NCBI RefSeq assembly: GCF_008632125.1
Contig: NZ_VWRN01000017.1
Coordinates: 62,001-126,000 of the forward strand
Direction of reading: 5' to 3'
DNA from: Cupriavidus cauae
GTDB lineage: Bacteria > Pseudomonadota > Gammaproteobacteria > Burkholderiales > Burkholderiaceae
Length of the DNA stretch: 64,000 nucleotides
Below the pieces are notes generated by a model. It was not told the DNA's origin. It saw only the letters and a list, made by a program, of their open reading frames with translations, and did no database searches. Position 1 is the first letter of the stretch. Each line of letters starts with the position of its first letter. Positions 16,344-25,231 of the stretch are shown here, piece after piece. The translations under genes and the position numbers were made by a program.

Positions 16344-18437
16344 ATGCGAGCCAAGCGTCACCCTATTACCGCTGCCCTGCTGGCGGCGTCCGTTCTCTCA
16401 CCCGCGGCTGTCCGCGCCCAGGGCGCCGAGACGTTGCCGGAGGTCACCGTCAAGGCCAGCGCGAACCGCGAGCTGGGCGAGGGCTACAACCCGCCCGATA
16501 CGGTCAGCGCCACCAAGATGGATGTCCCGCTGCGGGACGTCCCGCAGACGGTGAACGTGGTGACGGCCGAGGTCATGCGCGACCAGCACGCGACCTCGAT
16601 CCAGGACACGCTGAAGAACGTGCCAGGGGTGGGCTTCTCGCATGGGGACGGACAGCGCGACCAGGTCACGATCCGCGGCTTTACCGCGATCGCCGATCAG
16701 TTCGTCGACGGCATCCGGGACGACGCGCTGTATTTCCGGGACCTGTCGAACGTCGAGCGGATCGAGGTGATCAAGGGACCGGCCGCGGTGCTGTACGGCC
16801 GCGGTTCGTCGGGCGGGCTGATCAACCGGGTCACCAAGAAGCCCGGGCTGGATATCACCGACCTGAGCCTGAGCTACGGCTCGTGGGCCGACCGGCGCGG
16901 CGAGGTCGACGTCGGGCGGGTGTTCGGCGACGGCGCGGCGGCGTTTCGCATCACCGGCGCGGTGCAACGCGCCGACAGCTACCGCTCGCAGCAGTTTCTG
17001 GACCGCACCGCGATCGCGCCGTCGCTGGACCTGAAGCTCGCGCCGGACACCAAGCTGCTGCTGCAGGCCGACTACCTCGAAGACCGCCGCGTGACCGACT
17101 TCGGCATTCCGGCCTTCAATGGCCGGCCGGTCGAGGTGCCGGCGTCCACCTACTACGGCGCGGCCAATGCACGCGACGTGGACTACAGCCGATCGCGGGT
17201 GTACTCGGGCACCGCCACGCTGACGCATCGCTTCAACGACCAATGGTCGATCCGCAACGCGACGCGCTATTACAACTATTCGCTGGACCGCAACAACACG
17301 CTGCCGGGCACCGTCAACGCGGCGCGCCGCACCGTGTCGCTGAACCGCTCCAACGTCTATCGCGAGGAGCATGGCTGGTTCAACCAGACCGACCTGACGC
17401 AGAAGGCCACGCTGTTCGGCATGAAGCACGAGCTGCTGTACGGCGTCGAGGTGGGCCAGCAGAACAAGGATCTGGTCAACTATTCGCGCAACAACGTCGC
17501 CACCGTCGACCTGTTCAATCCGGTGCTGCCGACGCTGCCGCGGCTGATCGGCGGCACGCCGGGCACCACCAACCGCGGCACCTTCAAGACCCTGGGCCTC
17601 TACACCCAGGACATGATCACGCTCAGTGAACAGTGGAAGGCGCTGGTCGGCGTGCGCTACGACCGCTTCGAGCAGGAGACCGTCGACCGCCGCCCGAACC
17701 AGCGCGGCCTGTCGCGTACCGACAATGCCTGGAGCCCGCGCGCGGGCCTGGTGTGGCAGCCGTCGAAGACGCAGTCTTACTACCTGTCGTGGAGCCGTTC
17801 ATTCCAGCCTTCCGGCGAGACATTCTCGCTGGCGGCCAATAACGCCGAACTGGAACCGGAAAAGACCAGCAATACCGAAATCGGCGCCAAATACGATTTC
17901 TTCGATGGGCGCGCCAGCACCACGGTGTCGGTCTTCCGGCTGGAGCGCACCAATATCAAGGTCGCCAATGCCACCAATACCGCGCTGATGCCGATCGGCG
18001 AACAGCGCACCGACGGTGCCGAGCTGACGTTCGCCGGCGACCTGGGCCAGGGCTGGAAGGTATTGGCCGGCTACGCCTATCTCGATGCGCGGGTGACGCG
18101 CTCGAGCAGCGCACTGGAAGGCAAGCGCGCCACGCTGACGCCGCGGCATAGCGGCAATTTCTGGGTTACCAAGGAGCTGGGCCACGGCTTCGGCATCGGC
18201 GGCGGCCTGAACCTGATCGGCGCGCGCATGGCCGATCCGCAGAACACGGTCACGCTGCCCGGCTATGTCACCGCCGACATGATGGCGTGGTACCGGCGCG
18301 GCCCCGTCGAGCTGCAGCTGAACCTGTACAACCTGTTCGACAAGGGCTATATCGTGTCCGCGCACGGTTCCAACGCGAACCTGAACCTGCCGGGCGCGCC
18401 GCGCAGCGTCATGGCGACGCTGCGGTACCGGATGTAG
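16344..18437 (+). CDS. TonB-dependent catecholate-type siderophore receptor
   Basis: A 697-aa outer-membrane receptor. A signal peptide (cleavage after AVRAQ, about residue 26) is followed by a TonB box (ETLPEVTVKA). The plug domain contains VPQTVNVVTAEVM, VTIRGFTAIADQFVDGIRD and IEVIKGPAAVLYGRGSSGGLIN, the hallmark of Fiu/FcuA-type siderophore receptors. A 22-strand barrel ends in ATLRYRM. It imports ferric siderophores with TonB-ExbBD energy. It is regulated by iron through the upstream Fur box. No siderophore biosynthesis genes or ABC transporter are adjacent, so it probably serves xenosiderophores. The final strand ends in Met rather than the usual Phe. Confidence 0.95.
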   Translation: MRAKRHPITAALLAASVLSPAAVRAQGAETLPEVTVKASANRELGEGYNPPDTVSATKMDVPLRDVPQTVNVVTAEVMRDQHATSIQDTLKNVPGVGFSHGDGQRDQVTIRGFTAIADQFVDGIRDDALYFRDLSNVERIEVIKGPAAVLYGRGSSGGLINRVTKKPGLDITDLSLSYGSWADRRGEVDVGRVFGDGAAAFRITGAVQRADSYRSQQFLDRTAIAPSLDLKLAPDTKLLLQADYLEDRRVTDFGIPAFNGRPVEVPASTYYGAANARDVDYSRSRVYSGTATLTHRFNDQWSIRNATRYYNYSLDRNNTLPGTVNAARRTVSLNRSNVYREEHGWFNQTDLTQKATLFGMKHELLYGVEVGQQNKDLVNYSRNNVATVDLFNPVLPTLPRLIGGTPGTTNRGTFKTLGLYTQDMITLSEQWKALVGVRYDRFEQETVDRRPNQRGLSRTDNAWSPRAGLVWQPSKTQSYYLSWSRSFQPSGETFSLAANNAELEPEKTSNTEIGAKYDFFDGRASTTVSVFRLERTNIKVANATNTALMPIGEQRTDGAELTFAGDLGQGWKVLAGYAYLDARVTRSSSALEGKRATLTPRHSGNFWVTKELGHGFGIGGGLNLIGARMADPQNTVTLPGYVTADMMAWYRRGPVELQLNLYNLFDKGYIVSAHGSNANLNLPGAPRSVMATLRYRM

Positions 18438-18828
18438 CAATCGGCCGAACCAGCGTTGGCGTGGGGCCGATCGGTTGCGCAGCCTCGCCCGCGGGTTCGG
18501 CATCGGCTTGGCGCTGCGCCATCGCTCGCGCGCCGCGCCGCACGATCAGATCGTCGACGTACTGCATGCAGCCGGCCCGAAAGGCCGGCTGTACTGCTTC
18601 ACACGACCTGGCGTGGCGCACGTCGTGCATCAGCGCCCATGCATAGCCCTGGAACAGATCGGCGCATGGCGCGGCGCAAGGCCGGCCGCCGAAATGATCG
18701 CCGTCGGCGTGAAAACCGGGCGCCAGGGCCGCGATCGGCGCATTCGTCAGCGTGTCCTTTACCTGGGCGGCGCCCATCAGCATCGCGGCCAGGGTTCCTG
18801 CTCCCAGCAGGAAGAGAGAAAGTTTCAT
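18409..18828 (-). CDS. small secreted protein of unknown function
   Basis: A 139-aa ORF with an N-terminal hydrophobic segment (LSLFLLGAGTLAAMLMGAA) that could be a signal peptide or membrane anchor. Four Cys residues are spaced through the middle (GGRPCAAPCADLF, ARSCEAV, AGCMQYVDDL), which could form disulfides. No family is recognised. The last ~10 codons overlap the 3' end of the receptor gene on the opposite strand by 29 bp, so the two are convergent. It faces away from the LysR gene at 19024, leaving a 195-bp gap. Confidence 0.6.
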   Translation of the reverse strand: MKLSLFLLGAGTLAAMLMGAAQVKDTLTNAPIAALAPGFHADGDHFGGRPCAAPCADLFQGYAWALMHDVRHARSCEAVQPAFRAGCMQYVDDLIVRRGARAMAQRQADAEPAGEAAQPIGPTPTLVRPIATSGTAASP

Positions 18829-18984
18829 CGTATCGGCATTGGCGCTGGCTCGCGCCGACCCCTTTATATTTTTGGGAAACCCGTTTTGCCCAATACAAAT
18901 ACAACAGGTAAGGGGCCGCCGATATGAAAGTTTTTTAAATCACGTAATCTGTTGTATTCGTCATACCGGCATTCGTTTTCGCCA

Positions 18985-19032
18985 TCGTTATTGCAGTCGG
19001 TATTGCAATCGGTATTGCAATCGTTATTTCAC
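18985..19032. repeat. 12-bp tandem repeat over a LysR stop codon
   Basis: Four copies of cggtattgcaat-type units. The last contains the stop codon of the LysR gene at 19024-19914. Confidence 0.85.
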
Positions 19033-19914
19033 CTGCGCCTGCAGGATCGCCACCATCCGCTGCGCCAGCGGCGACAAATAAGCGCTGGCCCGCGCGATCA
19101 CGCCGACCCGCCGGCGCAGATCGAGTTCTTCGCTGCTCAACCGCAACGCACGAAAACCCGCCAGCGGCCTGGCCATCTGCGCGCCGGCAATGCTGAGCAT
19201 CCGCGTGCCCCGCATCAGATAGAACAGCGAGGCGCTGCCGAAATCCGATTCGACGCGCAGATTCGGCGGTGGCAGGCCGCGCTGCTGGAAGGCGGCCTCC
19301 AGCTGCTGGCGCAGCACGATATGCGCACCGGGCAGCAGCCATTCCTGGTCGACCAGATCGGCGAGCCGCAGGCCGCGCTTGCCGTGCAGCGGGTGCGACT
19401 CGTCGGCGACCACCGCCAGCGTGTCGTCGAACAGGTCGTGGACCACGAACGCCTCGGTCCGCTGCCGCGGCACCGGCGCGATGGCCAGGTCCAGTTCGCC
19501 GGCCAGCAGTGGATCCATCAGGTCGCGCGCCATCCGCCGCGTCAGCCGCAGCCGCGCGACGGGCCGCTCCTGCATCAGCTGGCGGCAGGCGTCCAGCACC
19601 ACCGGGTTTGGAATCGACGGCGAATAGCCGAGCCGCAGCACGCCCTGTTCGCCGGTGCGGATGCCGCGCATCTCGGCCAGCGCATCCTCGTATTCGAGCC
19701 GGATGCGCCGGGCCCGGTCGATAAATGCCGCGCCTGCCTGCGTCGGCCGCATGCCCAGCGCGGTGCGCTCGAACAGCGGCAGGCCGATCTGCACTTCGAC
19801 CCGCTGCACCGCCTTGGTCAGCGCCGGCTGGCTCATGCCAAGCGCCTCGGCGGCGCGCCCGATGCCGCCGTGAGCAGCCACCTCCAGCACGTACTCCAGA
19901 TCGCGTGTCTCCAT
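19024..19914 (-). CDS. LysR-family transcriptional regulator
   Basis: A 296-aa regulator. The N-terminal winged helix (residues 1-65) has GGIGRAAEALGMSQPALTKAVQRVE, followed by the effector-binding domain (about 90-290). It is divergent from the acyl-CoA ligase gene at 20022, with a 107-bp shared promoter. It most likely controls the acid-activation operon in response to a pathway intermediate, the usual LysR arrangement. A perfect palindrome in the gap (19955-19967) is a good operator candidate. Confidence 0.93.
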   Translation of the reverse strand: METRDLEYVLEVAAHGGIGRAAEALGMSQPALTKAVQRVEVQIGLPLFERTALGMRPTQAGAAFIDRARRIRLEYEDALAEMRGIRTGEQGVLRLGYSPSIPNPVVLDACRQLMQERPVARLRLTRRMARDLMDPLLAGELDLAIAPVPRQRTEAFVVHDLFDDTLAVVADESHPLHGKRGLRLADLVDQEWLLPGAHIVLRQQLEAAFQQRGLPPPNLRVESDFGSASLFYLMRGTRMLSIAGAQMARPLAGFRALRLSSEELDLRRRVGVIARASAYLSPLAQRMVAILQAQVK

Positions 19915-19954
19915 GCCGCTTCCCTCGCATTCCAGTCGGTTATGGCTTTATTTC

Positions 19955-19967
19955 CAATGCAGCATTG
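19955..19967. promoter_or_regulatory. candidate LysR operator
   Basis: CAATGCAGCATTG, a perfect 13-bp palindrome in the intergenic region between the LysR gene and the acyl-CoA ligase gene. Confidence 0.5.
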
Positions 19968-20021
19968 TAGTGATGTCCCGCGTCTTCCAAACTGCCGCCA
20001 AAGCCGATCAAGGAGACCTCG

Positions 20022-21575
20022 ATGACCTTCGCCTATTTCCTGCGGCGTGCCGCGCGCTATTGGGGCGACCGCCCCGCGGTGCTGTATCGCGACCGCGCGC
20101 TCAGCTATCGCCAGCTGGACGCGCGCTCGACCCGGCTGGCCAATGCGCTGCTGGGGCTGGGCCTGGTCAAGGGCGACCGCGTCGCCGTGCAGTCGCGCAA
20201 TTGCACCGAGCTGGTGGAGATCGAATGCGCGCTCTTCAAGGCCGGGCTGGTCAAGGCGGCGCTCAATCCGCGCTTCACCGCCGCGGAGGCGACCCAGGTG
20301 GTCGAGAACTGCGGACCGCGCGTGATGATCGCCGGCCGCGGCTACACCGGCTACAGCCCGCAGACGCCTGGCTTCGGCTCGGTCGAGACCTTTATCGCGA
20401 TCGGCGAAGCAGCCCAGGGCTATCTGGACTACGAGGACGTCGTCAGCCGTGGCGGCACCGAGGCGCCCGACTACGCGCCGCAAGCGTCCGATCTCGCGGT
20501 GCTGCATTTCTCGTCGGGCTCGACCGGCAAGATCAAGGCGGCGATGCAGAGCTACGGCAACCGCATCGCGTCGCTGCGCAAGATCGTGCTGGGCATGGAC
20601 CGCCCTGCCCGCTCCGGCGACCGGCTGGCGCTGATCGGCCCGGTCACGCACGCCTCGGGCATGCTGATGCAGCCCTACCTGTACTGCGGCGCCACGCTGG
20701 TGCTGTTCGACAAGTTCGAGCCGGCGCATTTCCTCGCCGAGATCGCGCGCCTGCGCATCACGCACGTGTTCATGGTGCCGGCGATGATCAATATGGTGCT
20801 GGCCGAGCCGTCGCTCGCCAGCGCCGATCTTTCCAGCCTGAAGACGCTGGCCTATGGCGCCGCGCCGATGGCCCCGGCGCGCATCCGCGAGGCGTGGGAG
20901 CGCATCGGCCCGATCCTGTCGCAGGGCTATGGCGCCAGCGAATCGACCTCCGGCGTCACGCGGCTGTCCACCGCCGACCATGCCGATGCGCTCGCCAATC
21001 GCCCCGAGCGCCTGGCCTCGTGCGGCCGCGCGCTGGGCGAAACCGAGGTTCGCGTGGTCAACGATCGCGGCGAGGAAGTCAGCGGCGACGAGATCGGCGA
21101 GCTGGTGATCCGCGGCGAGGACGTGTTCCAGGGCTACTGGGGCGAGCCCGAGCTGACCCGCGAGGTGCTGATCGACGGCTGGCTGCATACCGGCGATCTG
21201 GCCCGCGTCGATGAGGAAGGCTTCATCTATCTGGTCGACCGCAAGAAGGACATGATCATCTCGGGCGGCTTCAACGTCTATCCGACCGAGGTCGAAGCCA
21301 CGCTGTACCAGCATCCCGACGTGATGGAGGCCTGCGTGATCAGCGTGCCGGATGCGACCTGGGGCGAGAGCGTCAAGGCCGTGGTCACGCTGTGGCCGGG
21401 CCGCGAACTGAGCGCGGCCGACCTGATCGCGCATTGCCGTGCGCGCATCGCCGACTACAAGACCCCGCGCTCGATCGACTTCGTCAGCGAGCTGCCGAAG
21501 AACGCCAGCGGCAAGCTGGCCCGCAAGCTGGTGCGCGAGCGCTATTGGCAGGGTCAGGAACGCCGCGTGAACTGA
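20022..21575 (+). CDS. acyl-CoA ligase (AMP-forming)
   Basis: A 517-aa adenylate-forming ligase that couples a carboxylic acid to CoA with ATP. It has LHFSSGSTGKIKAAM (P-loop), YGASESTSG, the hinge GWLHTGDLARVDEEGF and VDRKKDMIISGGFNVYP, and the catalytic Lys in PKNASGKLARK. It resembles medium-chain or aromatic acid CoA ligases. The P-loop Pro-Lys pair is Ile-Lys here, a common variant. The first gene of a plus-strand cluster with acyl-CoA dehydrogenase, Bug protein and CoA-transferase, it is probably the entry reaction for an acid imported through the Bug/TctC system. Confidence 0.93.
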   Translation: MTFAYFLRRAARYWGDRPAVLYRDRALSYRQLDARSTRLANALLGLGLVKGDRVAVQSRNCTELVEIECALFKAGLVKAALNPRFTAAEATQVVENCGPRVMIAGRGYTGYSPQTPGFGSVETFIAIGEAAQGYLDYEDVVSRGGTEAPDYAPQASDLAVLHFSSGSTGKIKAAMQSYGNRIASLRKIVLGMDRPARSGDRLALIGPVTHASGMLMQPYLYCGATLVLFDKFEPAHFLAEIARLRITHVFMVPAMINMVLAEPSLASADLSSLKTLAYGAAPMAPARIREAWERIGPILSQGYGASESTSGVTRLSTADHADALANRPERLASCGRALGETEVRVVNDRGEEVSGDEIGELVIRGEDVFQGYWGEPELTREVLIDGWLHTGDLARVDEEGFIYLVDRKKDMIISGGFNVYPTEVEATLYQHPDVMEACVISVPDATWGESVKAVVTLWPGRELSAADLIAHCRARIADYKTPRSIDFVSELPKNASGKLARKLVRERYWQGQERRVN

Positions 21576-21639
21576 CACGCGGCTTGAAACGCGACCTGAC
21601 AAACGCGACCCAAAGCCCACGACACCGAGGAACCACGCC

Positions 21640-22851
21640 ATGTTCGAATACCTGACCAACCCCGTGCTGGTCCAGACGCGGGCCGCCATCCGCCGCTTCA
21701 TCGACGAGGAACTGCGCCCGATGGAGCAAGAGCTTGGCCTGGGCTCGGAAGACCCGTGGCCGAAGGAGGTGCTGCGCCGGGTCTGGCGCCGCTCCAGCGA
21801 GCTGGGTCTTTACGCCGCCTGCCTGCCGATCGAACTGGGCGGCAAGGGCCTGAACATCGCCGAGCAGTGCGCGCTGAAAGCCGACATCGCCGCCAGCGGC
21901 TGCTCGCTGGCGCCGCATGTGCTGGGCGACCTCGGCGGTCCGCCGCGCGTGGGCAATATGCTGAAGTACGCCACGCCCGGGCAGATCGAGCGCTATTTCG
22001 GCCCGGTGATCCGCGGAGAGCGTTCGACCTGCTTCGCGATGACCGAGCCGCATTCGGGCTCCGATGCGATGAGCATCTCGACGACGGCGGTGGCCGACGG
22101 CGACGAGCTGGTCATCAACGGCCACAAGCACTACATCAGCGGCGCGCCGTTCGCCGACTTCGCCATCGTGCTGTGCGTGACCGATGCCGGCACCACGCCG
22201 CCGTCGATCAGCGCGGTGCTGGTCGATCTCGACCTGCCCGGCGTCACCGTCGATACCGAATACACGCCGATGTCGGGCCAGCATATCGACGCCGATATCC
22301 GCATGGTCGATGTGCGCGTGCCGCGCAGCAATATCCTCGGCGGCGAGGGCAATGGCTTCAAGCTCAGCATGTCCCGCATCAACGTCAACCGGCTGCTGCA
22401 TTGCCCGAGCATGCTGGGTCTGGCCACCAGCGTGTATCGGGCGTCCGTCGAGTACGCGGGCAAGCGCCGCCAGTTCGGCGGCCCGATCGCGCGGTTCCAG
22501 GCCATCCAGCATATGCTCGCCGACATGGCGGCGGCGCTGTGGGCGTGCGAGGCGATGATCGCGCAGACCGCCGCGCTGGCCGACAGCGGCGCCGATCTGC
22601 GCATGAAGGCCGCGGCCTGCAAGCTGTTCGTATCGGAGCGCTGCTTCGAGATCGCCGACAAGGCGGTGCAGATCCACGGCAATGTGGGCGTCACGCGCGG
22701 CCATCCGGTCGAGCAGACCTTCCGCAAGCTGCGCATGTTCCGCATCTTCACGGGCACCAGCGAGATCCAGCGCAACACCATCGCGCGGGCGATCCTGGAG
22801 CCGCTGATGGAGCAGGCGGCGCAGGCGGGCAAGGGGCGCGGCGCGGCATAG
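21640..22851 (+). CDS. acyl-CoA dehydrogenase
   Basis: A 403-aa FAD flavoenzyme that introduces an alpha,beta double bond in an acyl-CoA. Signature segments are CFAMTEPHSGSDAMSI and INGHKHYISGAPFADF for FAD binding, QFGGPIARFQAIQHMLADM, IHGNVGVTRGHPVEQ and IFTGTSEIQRNTIARAI. In the last motif the residue that is the catalytic Glu in many members (YEGT or FEGT) is Thr, so the base must come from another position or the enzyme is atypical. It lies 64 bp after the ligase gene and is probably co-transcribed with it. Confidence 0.92.
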   Translation: MFEYLTNPVLVQTRAAIRRFIDEELRPMEQELGLGSEDPWPKEVLRRVWRRSSELGLYAACLPIELGGKGLNIAEQCALKADIAASGCSLAPHVLGDLGGPPRVGNMLKYATPGQIERYFGPVIRGERSTCFAMTEPHSGSDAMSISTTAVADGDELVINGHKHYISGAPFADFAIVLCVTDAGTTPPSISAVLVDLDLPGVTVDTEYTPMSGQHIDADIRMVDVRVPRSNILGGEGNGFKLSMSRINVNRLLHCPSMLGLATSVYRASVEYAGKRRQFGGPIARFQAIQHMLADMAAALWACEAMIAQTAALADSGADLRMKAAACKLFVSERCFEIADKAVQIHGNVGVTRGHPVEQTFRKLRMFRIFTGTSEIQRNTIARAILEPLMEQAAQAGKGRGAA

Positions 22852-22934
22852 TGCCGCCGGTTGCCCGCAGCACCAGCAACAGCAGCAGAACGTCGACGCA
22901 GCCCAAACTGCGCCATCAGTACAGGAGACAGCAA

Positions 22935-23918
22935 ATGCATCGCAGAACATGGCTGGCCGCCGCGGGCGCCGCGGCACTGGGCGGCATCCTGCCGCGCGCC
23001 TACGCGGCCGACGGCTATCCGAACCGGCCGGTCCGGCTGATCGTCCCCTTCCTGGCCGGCACCTCGCCCGACAACATGGCGCGCGCGCTGTCGGCCGAGC
23101 TGGCACCGAAGCTCGGCCAGCCGCTGGTGGTCGAGAACATGCCCGGCGCGGGCGGCATCATCGGCGGCCGCGCGCTCAAGCGGGCCGCGGCGGACGGCTA
23201 CACGCTGGGCGTGCTGGCCAACACGCACGTGATCAACATCCACATGTACAAGCAGATGCCGTACGACCCGGCGCGCGACTTCACCTGCATCGCGCCGCTG
23301 TCGGGCGGCCCCACCGCGCTGGTAGTCCCTGCGAACTCGCCGTACCGCACCGCCGCCGACCTGATCGCGGCGATGAAGCGCGCGCCGGGCAAGCTGAACT
23401 ACGGCTCCGGTGGCAAGGGCAGCATCGCCCATCTGGCCGTCGAATCGATGCTGCACCAGACCGGCACCGAAGCGGTCCACGTGCCGTACAAGGGCGCGCC
23501 GGAGATCCTGACGGCGATGCTGACCGGGCAGACGCAGTTCGGCATGCCGGTGCTCAGCACGGCCACCTCGTACCTGCGCAATGGCCAGGTCCGCGCGCTC
23601 GCGGTGACCACCGCCGAGCGTTCGCGCTACTTCCCCGACGTGCCGACGCTGGCGGAGGCGCTGCCGCCGGGCTTCGTGCTGGACAACTGGAGCGGGCTTT
23701 TTGCACCGGCGGGCATGCCCGCCGCGCTGACGCAGCGCCTGTTCACCGCGATCAACGAGGTGCAGGCCAGCGGCAAGCTCGATGCGATGCTTGAAGCCAG
23801 CGCGGGCGAGCTGCGCCGCAGCGCCTCGCCGGCGCAGTTCCGCGAGATGGTCTCGGCCGAGACCAGGCGCTACGCGTCGCTGATGCGCGATATCGGCATG
23901 ACGGCCGACATCGGCTGA
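22935..23918 (+). CDS. Bug/TctC-family periplasmic binding protein
   Basis: A 327-aa exported solute-binding protein of the Bug family, which binds carboxylates for tripartite tricarboxylate (TctABC-like) uptake or signalling. The N-terminal signal (MHRRTWLAAAGAAALGGILPRAYA) is followed by YPNRPVRLIVPFLAGTSPDNMAR and the VVENMPGAGGIIGG motif. The start is the ATG at 22935, with AGGAGA seven bases upstream. Two membrane components (TctA/TctB) are absent here, as is usual for orphan Bug genes. It lies inside the CoA-activation operon and probably binds its acid. Confidence 0.93.
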   Translation: MHRRTWLAAAGAAALGGILPRAYAADGYPNRPVRLIVPFLAGTSPDNMARALSAELAPKLGQPLVVENMPGAGGIIGGRALKRAAADGYTLGVLANTHVINIHMYKQMPYDPARDFTCIAPLSGGPTALVVPANSPYRTAADLIAAMKRAPGKLNYGSGGKGSIAHLAVESMLHQTGTEAVHVPYKGAPEILTAMLTGQTQFGMPVLSTATSYLRNGQVRALAVTTAERSRYFPDVPTLAEALPPGFVLDNWSGLFAPAGMPAALTQRLFTAINEVQASGKLDAMLEASAGELRRSASPAQFREMVSAETRRYASLMRDIGMTADIG

Positions 23919-23931
23919 GCGGGCGCCGGCC

Positions 23932-25131
23932 ATGACATCGAGCAAGCCATCGAGCAAGCCATCGAGCGAGCCGCCAACCAAGGCGCCAGCGAAGCCACCA
24001 ACAAAGCCGCCAACCAAACCGGACTGGTCCTGCCTGAACGACGTCAGGATTATCGACCTGAGCCAGCTGCTGCCCGGCCCGCACGCCACGTTGCAGCTGC
24101 AGCAGCTGGGCGCCGAGGTGATCAAGGTCGAGCGGCCCGGCGTCGGCGATACCTCGCGCACGCTGAGCGCCTCGGTGTTCGCCCAGTTCAATCGCGGCAA
24201 GCGTTCGGTCGCGCTCGATCTGCAGGATGCCGAGGGCCGCGCGGCCTTCCTTGAGCTGGTGCGCGATGCCGACGCGGTGGTCGAAGGCTTTCGTCCCGGC
24301 GTGATGCAGCGCCTCGGCCTCGATTACGCCGAACTGGCCAAGGTCAATCCGGCCATCGTGCTGTGCTCGATCTCGGGCTTCGGCCAGACCGGCCCCTATG
24401 CCGACCATGCCGGCCACGATTTGAACTATCTGGCCCTGGCCGGCTATTGGGCCGCGCCGGTACAGGTCCGCGACAAGGTCGCGCGGCCGCGCGTGCGGGT
24501 ATCGGACTATGCGGCGTCGAGCTATGCGGCGCTGGCGCTGACCGTCGCCATCCTCAGCGCGCGTCAGCACGGGCGCGGCCAGCATCTGGACGTATCGATC
24601 CACGATGCGGTGCTGTCGTGGACGGCCCATGGCGCTTGGGCCGCGCAACAACATGCCGACGCGCCGCCGCGCTCGCCCACGGTGATGCCGGAGAACGACC
24701 TGTTCGAGACGCGCGACGGCCGCCATCTGGCGCTCGGCATTCTGGAGAACAAGTTCTGGCTGAACCTGCGCGATGCGTTGGGCCAGAAATTTCCTTCGCT
24801 GATGGATCCGCGCTTCGCCGAGCGCGCCGGACGCCAGCGCCACAAGGTCGAGGTCAATGCGCTGCTGGCGCAGATCTTCGTCAGCCGCACGCTGGCGCAG
24901 TGGCTGGACACGCTGGCCGGCGTCGACCTGCCGATCTCGCCGGTGCTGAACGCGGAAGAGCTGCTGCGGGACCCGCATGTGCAGGCGCGTGGCGCGGTGC
25001 GTCAGGTATCGGACCCCGATCAGGATCGCGTCGCCGTCCGCTTTCCGGTCCGTTTTTCGCTGGGTCTTCCCGATGGCGACGACCATGTGGCGGCGTTGGG
25101 CGAGCACGCGCCAAGCTGGTCCGCCGACTGA
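23932..25131 (+). CDS. CaiB/BaiF family CoA-transferase
   Basis: A 399-aa class III CoA-transferase, which exchanges CoA between acyl-CoA and a free acid. It has VRIIDLSQLLPGPHATLQLQQLGAEVIKVE near the start, FAQFNRGKRSVALDLQ and GHDLNYLALAGYW with the catalytic Asp. Residues 3-30 form an unusual Ser/Pro/Lys/Thr repeat (SSKPSS, PPTKAP, PPTKPP) before the conserved fold, likely an in-frame expansion. The start is 13 bp after the Bug gene. Convergent with boxA, 100 bp between stops. It may recycle CoA within the pathway begun by the ligase. Confidence 0.92.
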   Translation: MTSSKPSSKPSSEPPTKAPAKPPTKPPTKPDWSCLNDVRIIDLSQLLPGPHATLQLQQLGAEVIKVERPGVGDTSRTLSASVFAQFNRGKRSVALDLQDAEGRAAFLELVRDADAVVEGFRPGVMQRLGLDYAELAKVNPAIVLCSISGFGQTGPYADHAGHDLNYLALAGYWAAPVQVRDKVARPRVRVSDYAASSYAALALTVAILSARQHGRGQHLDVSIHDAVLSWTAHGAWAAQQHADAPPRSPTVMPENDLFETRDGRHLALGILENKFWLNLRDALGQKFPSLMDPRFAERAGRQRHKVEVNALLAQIFVSRTLAQWLDTLAGVDLPISPVLNAEELLRDPHVQARGAVRQVSDPDQDRVAVRFPVRFSLGLPDGDDHVAALGEHAPSWSAD

Positions 25132-25231
25132 ACGAACGAGGCCGGCCCCGCGTTTCCGCGGCGGCCGGCCCTGGCCACATCAAGAACATCAAACCCGGTC
25201 CGCGCGACCGCTTGCTCGGTACGTCCCGAGC

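Noticed and set aside
25138..25171. GGCCGGCC hairpin between the CoA-transferase gene and boxA as a terminator
   Set aside because: Stem possible but no T-tract, and GGCCGGCC is self-complementary, so it is weak evidence in high-GC DNA.
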